A stretch of 64,000 nucleotides of DNA, taken from Luteimicrobium sp042670205. Its GTDB lineage: Bacteria > Actinomycetota > Actinomycetes > Actinomycetales > Cellulomonadaceae. Where the stretch lies: positions 202,565 to 266,564 of the forward strand of contig NZ_JBHUWD010000002.1 in assembly GCF_042670205.1 (NCBI RefSeq). Reading direction: 5' to 3'. The notes beneath the pieces are model-generated. The model was not told where the DNA came from and made no database searches. It worked only from the letters and a program-made list of their open reading frames with translations. The first letter of the stretch is position 1. Each line of letters opens with the position of its first letter. The position numbers and the translations under genes were made by a program. Shown piece after piece: positions 40,896 to 48,300 of the stretch.

Positions 40896-40941
40896 CCGGG
40901 GTCCGCGTCCGCCCGCTCCCGCGGACGGGTACGGACCCCGG
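40896..40941. terminator. Bidirectional terminator between der and FAD oxidoreductase
   Basis: Outer stem CCGGGGTCCG (40896-40905) with CGGACCCCGG (40932-40941) and inner stem CGTCCGC (40906-40912) with GCGGACG (40921-40927). Both are perfect, between convergent genes. Confidence 0.8.
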
Positions 40942-40957
40942 CGTCGTCAGGCGCCGA

Positions 40958-42250
40958 TCACGTGGTCGGGATGCGGCCCCGCAACACGTCCGGGCCGGTG
41001 ACCGAGCCCGGCTCGTGGAACTCGCCCAACAGCTCCCGCGCCCTGTCCGTGGAGTCCCACACGTTCCACAGCAGCACCCCCTTGAGCTTCCCCGCGTCAC
41101 CCGACTCCTCGGTGCCCACGTAGTAGACGACCCCCGTGTCGCCCTCCGCGCCCGGAGCCCAGTCCTCGACGAGGTCCAGGCTCGCGTCGAGGACGCCCAC
41201 CGCCTCGTACCCCAGGTCGAAGATGTCCGAGTAGTAGAACGGCGTGTACTCGTACGGCCCCAGCTCGTTGCCCAGCACCGACGCCGCCATGTTCCGCCCC
41301 GCCGTGCGGCCCGAGTGCTGGGCGTGATCCACGTGCTCCACCCGGCGCGTACCGAGCAGCCGGTCCGGGTACAACGCGATGTCGCCCGACGCGAACACGT
41401 CCGGGTCGCTCGTGCGGAAGGCCTCGTCGACCACCACCCCGTGCTGCTCGTCGTCCACGTCGATGCCCGCCGCGACCGCCAGCTCCACGTTCGGCTCGAT
41501 CCCGAAGCCCACCACCACGCCGATCCCCGACAACGTCACCGAAGACCCGTCCACCTCCGTGTGCACCAGGACACGGTCCGGCTCCGTCTGCTCCAGCCCC
41601 GTCGCCCGTGCCCTCGTCACCACGTCGACGCCGTGCTCCGCGTACCGGGCCTCGATCCGCCGGGCCAGCACCTCCGGGTACGTCTTCGCGCCCGGGACCG
41701 GGTCCGCCGTGAGATAGGTCACGGGCGCCCCCGCCATCGCGATCCCCGCCGCGACCTCCGTCCCGATGTACCCGCCCCCGACGACGACCACGCGCCCCGC
41801 GTCCGCGTCACCCGCCTGCGCCCGGGCCTCGTCCGCCAGCTCGCGGACCCGGTGAAAGTCGCCGAACGACCGGTAGTACACCACCCGCGGGCTCGGCGGG
41901 AGGTTCAGCTCGCGCGGCCGGCCACCCGTCGCGAGCAGCAGCGCACGATAGCCGTACTCGTCGTCGTCGTTCGCCACGACGACGTGGCGCTCGCGGTCGA
42001 CGCTCGTGACGCGCGTCGACGTGCGGACGTCGGCTCGGGCGGCCTCGGCGGTGCCCAGGTAGACGGAGTCGGGGGAGCGGTCGGCGTCGCGCCAGAGGTC
42101 CTTCGAGAGCGGCGGACGCTCGTACGGCTCGTCGACGTCCTCGGACAGGATCGCGATGCTGCCGTCGGGGTCCAGCTCCCGGATCCCGCGGGCCGCGGTG
42201 TCCGCGGACATCCCCCCGCCGACGATCACGTAGTCGTAGTCGAACCGCAT
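40958..42250 (-). CDS. NAD(P)/FAD-dependent oxidoreductase (AIF/ferredoxin-reductase-like)
   Basis: A 430-residue two-dinucleotide-binding flavoprotein: FAD site YVIVGGGMSADTAARGI at the N terminus, NAD(P) site VVVVGGGYIGTEVAAGIA near residue 165 and the FAD-binding VFASGDIALYP near residue 295. It resembles apoptosis-inducing factor and rubredoxin/ferredoxin reductases; the typical second GxGxxG helix is followed by a C-terminal domain rich in acidic and aromatic residues. Redox partner unknown. ATG 42250 with GGGAGGCC ribosome site; a TACGGT -10 lies about 50 bases upstream. Confidence 0.9.
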   Translation of the reverse strand: MRFDYDYVIVGGGMSADTAARGIRELDPDGSIAILSEDVDEPYERPPLSKDLWRDADRSPDSVYLGTAEAARADVRTSTRVTSVDRERHVVVANDDDEYGYRALLLATGGRPRELNLPPSPRVVYYRSFGDFHRVRELADEARAQAGDADAGRVVVVGGGYIGTEVAAGIAMAGAPVTYLTADPVPGAKTYPEVLARRIEARYAEHGVDVVTRARATGLEQTEPDRVLVHTEVDGSSVTLSGIGVVVGFGIEPNVELAVAAGIDVDDEQHGVVVDEAFRTSDPDVFASGDIALYPDRLLGTRRVEHVDHAQHSGRTAGRNMAASVLGNELGPYEYTPFYYSDIFDLGYEAVGVLDASLDLVEDWAPGAEGDTGVVYYVGTEESGDAGKLKGVLLWNVWDSTDRARELLGEFHEPGSVTGPDVLRGRIPTT

Positions 42251-42301
42251 CACAGGCCTCCCGGCGTCGGTCGGGTCCGGCGGCACCGGCCGGACGCTCC
42301 C

Positions 42302-42307
42302 ACCGTA
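42302..42307 (-). promoter_or_regulatory. -10 element for the FAD oxidoreductase
   Basis: TACGGT on the minus strand gives a leader of about 45 bases ending in the ribosome site GGGAGGCC before ATG 42250. Confidence 0.45.
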
Positions 42308-42473
42308 GGACCTGGCCGGCGTCCTGCGCACGACCTGGCCGGCCACCCGTCCGACGAGGTGGGGGACCGAAAGTGGTCGGAGCGGGTGCCGGAGTTGGGG
42401 TAGCATTACCGTCGGTCCTGAGGGACCACCTCGGTGCCCGGGGTCTCGTCTGTGGACGGGCGTTCGGCACCGA

Positions 42474-42550
42474 CGGGCTGTGGCGCAGCTTGGTAGCGCA
42501 CCTGACTGGGGGTCAGGGGGTCGCAGGTTCAAATCCTGTCAGCCCGACCA
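42474..42550 (+). tRNA. tRNA-Pro (anticodon GGG)
   Basis: Complete cloverleaf: acceptor CGGGCTG (42474-42480) pairs with CAGCCCG (42540-42546); D arm GCGC/GCGC; anticodon stem CCTGA/TCAGG with loop CTGGGGG, giving anticodon GGG; T arm GCAGG-TTCAAAT-CCTGT; discriminator A and encoded CCA at 42548-42550. A possible -10, TAGCAT, lies at 42401. A terminator hairpin follows at 42566. Confidence 0.95.
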
Positions 42551-42565
42551 GCATCGGCTTGGTCC

Positions 42566-42601
42566 AGAGGCGGTTTTCGGTTCGCACCGGAGACCGCCTC
42601 T
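42566..42601 (+). terminator. Terminator hairpin after tRNA-Pro
   Basis: AGAGGCGGT (42566-42574) pairs with ACCGCCTCT (42593-42601), then TTCTGTGT. It starts 16 bases after the tRNA. Confidence 0.7.
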
Positions 42602-42622
42602 TCTGTGTCGTTCATAGCATCG

Positions 42623-42639
42623 AATAGTGTGCCAAGCGG
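42623..42639 (+). repeat. Left copy of a 17-bp direct repeat flanking the GNAT gene
   Basis: AATAGTGTGCCAAGCGG; it matches 43393-43409 at 16 of 17 positions. Confidence 0.6.
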
Positions 42640-42686
42640 TGCGGGCCACACCCGCAGGGTCGCGCCTGCGCTCCGCGCGGCAGCGC

Positions 42687-43256
42687 TCACGAGCGAGAAG
42701 GGCCGTCCAGCTGCTCGAGCTCGGGGTCGCGCAGGCCGACGGTGTCGGTCTGCCACATCGCCTCGGGGTAGACGACGCGTCCGACCATCCACGGGAGGTG
42801 GGCGGAGAGCGGCGCCACCTGGAACGCAGGCTCGGGGATGCGGCGCGACGGGCGGAGGAGTCCGTGCGACGCCGCGGGGACGAAGCCGCGCCGGGCGTAG
42901 AAGCCTGGGGAGCCCTCGAGGACGACGGCGGGGGAGTGCGCCGCGTCGGCCGCGGCGAGGGCGGTGTCGAGCAGCAGCGTCCCGATGCCCTGGCTCTGGC
43001 GGGAGGGCTCGACGGCCAGGGGAGTGAGCATGAGGATCTCCACCAGCCGTTCGCTGGCGTCGATCCACGCCCGGCTGAGCCTGACGTGCCCGACGACGTC
43101 GTCGTCCTCGTCCGCGACGAGGTCGAGGCGCGTGGCCTCGGTGGCGTCGAGGCGGTGCATCATCTCGAGCACGCGGGGACCGTGGGCGCCGAACGCGGCC
43201 GCGACCACGGCGTCGACGGCGGGGGAGTCGGCCGGGGCTGCGGCCCGAATCGTCAT
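42687..43256 (-). CDS. GNAT family N-acetyltransferase
   Basis: A 189-residue acetyl-CoA-dependent acyltransferase. The fold is shown by MTIRAAAPADSPAVDAVV at the start, strand VVGHVRLS, the pyrophosphate-binding motif EPSRQSQGIGTLLLDTALA and VVLEGSPGFYARRGFVPAA. The pattern resembles YhbS-like acetyltransferases; the acceptor is unknown. ATG 43256 is supported by TACGCT 6 bases upstream. The gene lies between two 17-bp direct repeats downstream of tRNA-Pro. Confidence 0.9.
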   Translation of the reverse strand: MTIRAAAPADSPAVDAVVAAAFGAHGPRVLEMMHRLDATEATRLDLVADEDDDVVGHVRLSRAWIDASERLVEILMLTPLAVEPSRQSQGIGTLLLDTALAAADAAHSPAVVLEGSPGFYARRGFVPAASHGLLRPSRRIPEPAFQVAPLSAHLPWMVGRVVYPEAMWQTDTVGLRDPELEQLDGPSRS

Positions 43257-43262
43257 GGGGAG

Positions 43263-43268
43263 AGCGTA
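43263..43268 (-). promoter_or_regulatory. -10 element, leaderless promoter of GNAT gene
   Basis: TACGCT on the minus strand, 6 bases before the ATG at 43256. Confidence 0.6.
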
Positions 43269-43392
43269 GGGAAGCGGGTCGCGGTCCCGCACGGGGATTC
43301 GGGGCCGACTGCCGGGGGCTTGCAGGAAGGCGCCGACGAGCAGGCACTCACCGTCGACCAGGGGTCAGGCGTTCGACGAGGAGACCGAAAGA

Positions 43393-43409
43393 AATACTGT
43401 GCCAAGCGG
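43393..43409 (+). repeat. Right copy of the 17-bp direct repeat flanking the GNAT gene
   Basis: AATACTGTGCCAAGCGG, in a locally A-rich patch (GAAAGAAATACTG) that stands out from the GC-rich surroundings. Confidence 0.6.
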
Positions 43410-43484
43410 ACTCGTATCACTCTCACCACCGCACCCTGCACCGCAGCCCCAACACGCCTCGACGACGGGGGCGCACGAGGACAT

Positions 43485-43521
43485 GCCGGAGGCCGCCCCG
43501 AGGTGCGGGACGGCCTCCGGC
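43485..43521 (-). terminator. Terminator after the GH18 chitinase gene
   Basis: GCCGGAGGCCG (43485-43495) pairs perfectly with CGGCCTCCGGC (43511-43521), 20 bases beyond the stop of the minus-strand chitinase gene. Confidence 0.7.
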
Positions 43522-43540
43522 GTCGCGGTGACGGCCCCGG

Positions 43541-44785
43541 TCAGCGACCGAGGTCCTGGAGGAACCGCTTCGTGTACTGGGCTCCGGAGTCGCGGTCGAG
43601 CGACCAGTACCGGATCCCGGCGAGGCCGTGCGTCTTGACGTAGCTCGTCACGGTGTCGACGTCGGACAGGGAGAAGTTCTCGCCGGCGACGTCGTTCGGG
43701 CCGATCATCGGGCACAGCTCGATCTTGCTCGCGGGGATCCCGAACGTGTACTCGAGGTTCTCGGCCGCCTGGATCGCGGACCGGCCCATCTGGCACTGGC
43801 CGTTCGACACGACGCACACGGCGGCCGACGGGCCGCCGTAGTCCATCACCATGAGGTCGATCGTGTAGTGCGAGAGCGAGGACGCCTTGATCGCGTTGAC
43901 GACCGAGGTGCCGAGTGCGTTGACGCCCGCATGGCTGCCGTCCGAGCCCGCCCAGGTGGCCAGGGTGAACGAGAAGCGCAGGTTCGGGTAGGCCGACTCG
44001 GCCTGTGCCGCGGCGTTCACGAGGTTCGCGATGTCGGAGCTGGACATCCCGTTCTCGATGTCGAAGTCGATCCCGATCAGGTGCGGCGTGGCGTACCGGG
44101 CGATGAACTTCTCGAGGTCGGCGCCCGAGCTGCACGTGAAGGACCCGGCGGCTCCGCCCGTCGAGACGGTGTAGTCGAGGTCGGCGGCGTCGAGCGCCCC
44201 GATGTTCGCGGAGACGAAGCTCTGCGCGTTGACGCCGGCCCAGCCCTCGTTCTGGCAGGTGCCGGTCGCGAAGGCGAGCGTGATCGCACCCAGGTTCGGG
44301 ACGACCTTCGAGACGAAGCTGTTCGCGCCGACGAGGGGGAGCGTGGAGCCGCCGGCCGCGGTGCGCATCGTGTTCGTGTTCCAGCCCATCAGGACGGTGA
44401 TGTCCTTGTACGGCGCGAACACGACGCCGGAGCCGTCGCCCGTGCCGCCGCCCGGGTTCCCGCCGTCGCCGGGGTCGGTCGTGCCACCGTCACCGGGGTC
44501 GGAGCTGCCACCGGTGCAGGCCCCCTGGGAGGTCCACGGCTGTCCGGTGCCCCCGGCGCCGTTGTGCGTGGCGGGGTCGTCGCCCTGGGTCCACCAGTTC
44601 GCCGTGTAGTTGACGCCGTTCTCGCTCGCCGTCTGCCCGCCCGTGTAGACGGTCGACGCGCTCCACGCCGCCGAGCAGGTGGTGCCGGCGGCGTGCGCCG
44701 CGGTGGCGGTCACCAGGCCCCCGCCCAGAGCGAGGGCGCCGACGGCCACCGCCCCTCCCAGTCGTGACTCGAGTCTCAGCCTCAT
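43541..44785 (-). CDS. Secreted GH18 chitinase with CBM5/12-like module
   Basis: Predicted extracellular endo-chitinase or related beta-N-acetylglucosaminidase of 414 residues. Signal peptide: residues 1-33 ending AAHAA. A chitin-binding module follows (AWSASTVYTGGQTASENGV, then YTANWWTQGDDP), then a Gly/Asp/Pro linker (SSDPGDGGTTDPGDGG) and a GH18 barrel from about residue 120. The catalytic motif appears as GIDFDIEN, keeping the DxDxE acid/base Glu. The barrel also has YTIDLMVMDYGGPSA. ATG 44785 opens a good signal peptide with AAGGAGATCAACG upstream. It shares a 581-base regulatory region with the GH115 gene. Confidence 0.9.
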   Translation of the reverse strand: MRLRLESRLGGAVAVGALALGGGLVTATAAHAAGTTCSAAWSASTVYTGGQTASENGVNYTANWWTQGDDPATHNGAGGTGQPWTSQGACTGGSSDPGDGGTTDPGDGGNPGGGTGDGSGVVFAPYKDITVLMGWNTNTMRTAAGGSTLPLVGANSFVSKVVPNLGAITLAFATGTCQNEGWAGVNAQSFVSANIGALDAADLDYTVSTGGAAGSFTCSSGADLEKFIARYATPHLIGIDFDIENGMSSSDIANLVNAAAQAESAYPNLRFSFTLATWAGSDGSHAGVNALGTSVVNAIKASSLSHYTIDLMVMDYGGPSAAVCVVSNGQCQMGRSAIQAAENLEYTFGIPASKIELCPMIGPNDVAGENFSLSDVDTVTSYVKTHGLAGIRYWSLDRDSGAQYTKRFLQDLGR

Positions 44786-45006
44786 CGTTGATCTCCTTGT
44801 CCTGGCCAGGTCCGGGGCAGGACGGTGCCCGGGCCGAACTGCCGCACGGCCCGCACGGTGCGGGTCGCTCGTCATGATTCGCTCTGTGCAACAAACGGAT
44901 CAAGACGGTCCCCGGTTTTGTGTGGCGTTCCCTTATCTCCGGCGGGGGCATGTGGATTTCGCGTACCCGTCCGCGCGCCGGGAGACGCGGTTGGCGGACG
45001 GGGCGG

Positions 45007-45014
45007 AAACGATT
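45007..45014 (+). promoter_or_regulatory. LacI-type operator-like site (copy A)
   Basis: AAACGATT with the near-palindromic context GGAAACGATTGC and a central CG, the hallmark of LacI/GalR-family operators. An inverted copy lies 131 bases away. The regulator gene is not in the window. Confidence 0.5.
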
Positions 45015-45137
45015 GCATGCTCAGCGGGGCGGTAGTTCGGCAGGCCGATCGAACAAATCGGCTCACTACCTGGACAGACACGTGGATCATGTCCCTCGTT
45101 GTCAGTTGCTCCGTCCCCACCTCTTGACGTGCTGCGG

Positions 45138-45145
45138 AATCGTTT
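45138..45145 (-). promoter_or_regulatory. LacI-type operator-like site (copy B)
   Basis: AATCGTTT on the plus strand, read as AAACGATT on the minus strand with context TGCAAACGATTCCGC. Together with copy A it could allow looping across the divergent promoters. Confidence 0.5.
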
Positions 45146-45366
45146 GCACACTCGGTACGACGCTTCGCGCCAACGACGGCCGGAGCCCGACCCCGGGAGT
45201 CGTCATGGCACGCGCTCCACGACGCACCGTCACGCTCAGGAGCGCCGCACCGCCCCCGACCCGCCCGTCGACCGGGCGGGGACCCCCTCCCGCCGACACG
45301 GACGACGACGTCGTCCGCCGGAGAGGCAGGGCAGGGGCAGGCACGCAGGAGCGAGAGGAGCGAGAG

Positions 45367-48300
45367 ATGGCGCAGGCCGGACAGAGTGGTCCAGGAGTGC
45401 AGCACGAGCGCGGCTTCGTAGGGCGGACGAGGCGATGGGGAGCGGCCGTGGCGGCCGGCTCGCTGGTGGCCGCGTCGTTCACGGCGGTGACCGCCGGCTC
45501 TGCGCAGGCGGTGACGCACGCCGCCGCGAGGTCGTCGTCGGGCTTCACCGTCTACGACGGGACGCGGACCACGCCGATCCTCATGGACGCGGGGTACGAG
45601 GGCGACCACGGCGACCGCGACTACACGCAGGTGCGCCGCGCGGTCCAGGACCTGCGGCAGGACGTCGCGATGGTCACGGGCGGGATCGACGCGCACGCGG
45701 TCCAGAGCCTTCTCGCCGACGACGAGAACGCCGAGGCCGCGCGGCTCGACGGTGCCGACCCGGCCAGGGTCCCGGCGCTGCTGACGTCGGCGACGCCGCA
45801 GCGGACGGCGATCATCGTCGGCGAGGTGGGGCAGAGCCCGCTGATCGATCGGATCGTGAAGGCGGGCAAGTTCGACGAGGCGGCTGGGATCCGGGGGAAG
45901 TGGGAGGCCTACGCCACCAAGACGATCAAGGACCCGCTCCCCGGCGTCGACCGCGCCCTCGTGATCGCGGGCAGCGACGCCCGCGGCACGATCTACGGCA
46001 CGTACTCGATCTCCGAGGAGATCGGTGTCTCGCCCTGGTACTGGTTCAGCGACGTCCCGGTCCAGCGGCAGACGACGGTCGCGGTCAAGGGGAAGACGCA
46101 CGTCGAGGAGGGGCCGAGCGTCAAGTACCGCGGCTTCTTCATCAACGACGAGGAGCGCACGCTGGCGTGGGCGCGGAAGAAGTTCCCGACCGCGGACGGG
46201 ACGGTGGACGTCAACTACTACCGGCACGTCTTCGAGCTCATCCTGCGCCTGCGCCTCGACACGCTGTGGCCGGCGATGCACGGGGCGGGGACGGCTTTCA
46301 ACGCCGCGACGGACACCGGGACGTACGACGACGGCACACCGGTCAACGCGCAGGAGGCCGCGGAGTACGGGGTGATCGCGTCGACGTCGCACGCCGAGCC
46401 CATGCTGCGCAACAACGAGGGCGAGTGGCGCCAGTGGTACACGGCGAACAAGACGAAGTACGACATCAAGGGGTCGGACTCGAACGCCGCCTACGACTAC
46501 TCGATCAACAAGCCGGCGATCCTCCAGTACTGGCGTGAGCGCATCGAGGCGAACTCCGACTTCGAGAGCATCATCGTGCTGGGCATCCGCGGCGTCAGCG
46601 ACAACAACGCCGCCTTCACGGCCGACAACCCGTACGGGTTCAAGGACAAGGTCGAGATGGAGGCCGACGTCATCCGCGAGCAGCGTCGGATCATCGCCGA
46701 CACGTACGGCGCCGAGGACGCGGTCCCGCAGGTGTTCATCCCGTACAAGGAGATGAACGACCTTTACAACCAGGGCCTCAAGAAGTACATCCCGGCCGAC
46801 GTGACGCTCATGTGGGCCGAGGACAACTACGGCTACCTGCGCCAGGTGCCGACCCAGACCGAGGCCGCACGCGCGGGCGGCAACGGCGTGTACTACCACG
46901 TGTCCTACTGGGGCGAGCCGAAGAGCTACCTCTGGCTCAACTCGACGCCGATGTCGCTCATGGTGCAGCAGCTGCACCGCGCATGGAGCTCGGGCGTCCA
47001 GCGGTACTGGGTGCTCAACGTCGGTGACATCAAGCCGGGGGACATGAAGCTCGAGCTGTTCTCCAAGCTCGCCTGGGACGTCGACGGCTACGACGACACG
47101 AACATCGAGTCCACGTTCCTGACCCAGGACGTCGAGCGGGACTACGGGCTGCACGGCAAGAACGCGCGGACCGTCGCGGACGCCCTCGGCCGGTTCGACA
47201 CGCTCGAGAGCACCAAGCGGGCGGAGTTCTGGGGTGAGGTGAACACGTCCAGCGCGACGTCCGGCCGGATCCACGACGGCGAGGTGTTCCCGTTCAGCGC
47301 CACGTCCGACGGCGACGAGCTCCAGCGGTACATCGACGAGTCCGACGACCTCGTCCGCATCCTGCAGGGCGTGTCGGCGAAGCTCGACCCGTCCTACCGG
47401 GCCGCGTTCTACGAGCAGGTGCTCTACCGCGTCCGGTCCTACCGGAACATGGCCGAGCAGATCGGCTACTACGAGAAGAACCAGCTCGCGGCGTCGCAGG
47501 GCCGGTACGCGAGCGCCGGCAGCTACGAGCTGCTGTCGAAGGCGGCGCGGGACCGGATCTTCACGGACGAGCAGACGTGGAACGCCCTGAGCGACGGCAA
47601 GTGGGCGGGGATCATCGGGCACAGCCACCCGGAGGGGTTCCCGAACGAGGGCACGGTGATGCTGACGAACGACCGGTACGCGCGGGTCGAGAAGCCGGTC
47701 GCGGGCGTGGGGGCGGCCGCGGAGGGAGGCATGGAGCCGGGCGCGGGCACGTTGCGGTTCGACGCGGCGGCGCCGGACGACGAGCGGTTCTTCGACGTGT
47801 TCAACCGGGACGACGTGGCGAGCCCGCACGGGTGGGTCGCGGAGACGGACGCGTCGTGGCTCACGCTGTCGAGGCGGTCCGGCACGGTCGCGACCGAGCA
47901 GCGGGTCGTCGTGACGGTGGGCAAGCAGCACCCGGCGGCGACGGCCACGATCCGGGTGTTCGACGCCGTCCGCGGCAAGAAGTCCGGTGACCCGGTGGCG
48001 ACGTTCACCGTGGTGTCGGAGCGGCCGGTCGTGGACCTGCACCGGGTCAAGGGGCCGGTCCACCTGGAGGCGAACGGGTACGTGGCGCTCGAGGCGGAGC
48101 ACTTCTCGTCGAACGTCCGGGGCGCCGACGGGAGCAGGTGGGCCGCGCAGCAGGGCGTGGGTCAGCGCGGTTCGGTGATGGGGAGCTACCCGGAGACCGC
48201 ACCGCGGGTCGACGACGGCTTCGAGAAGACGGCGCGCCTGACGTACCGGGTGTACTTCCGGTCGACGGGCACGTTCACCGGGACGTTCTACCGGGTGCCG

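Larger units (their letters stand above)
44786..45366. other. Divergent regulatory region between GH18 and GH115 genes
   Basis: 581 bases without a convincing gene. It holds two inverted copies of AAACGATT (45007 and 45138) and a weaker AAACGGAT at 44893-44900 close to the GH18 start. Base composition in 44880-45160 is clearly lower in GC than the flanking genes, as expected for a regulated divergent promoter. Purine-rich GAGAGGAGCGAG before 45367 is the GH115 ribosome site. Confidence 0.6.

Noticed and set aside
42474..42550. tRNA-Pro as an attachment site for an integrated element
   Set aside because: No integrase follows and no duplicate of the tRNA 3' end was found downstream; xerD is 9 kb away in a housekeeping block.
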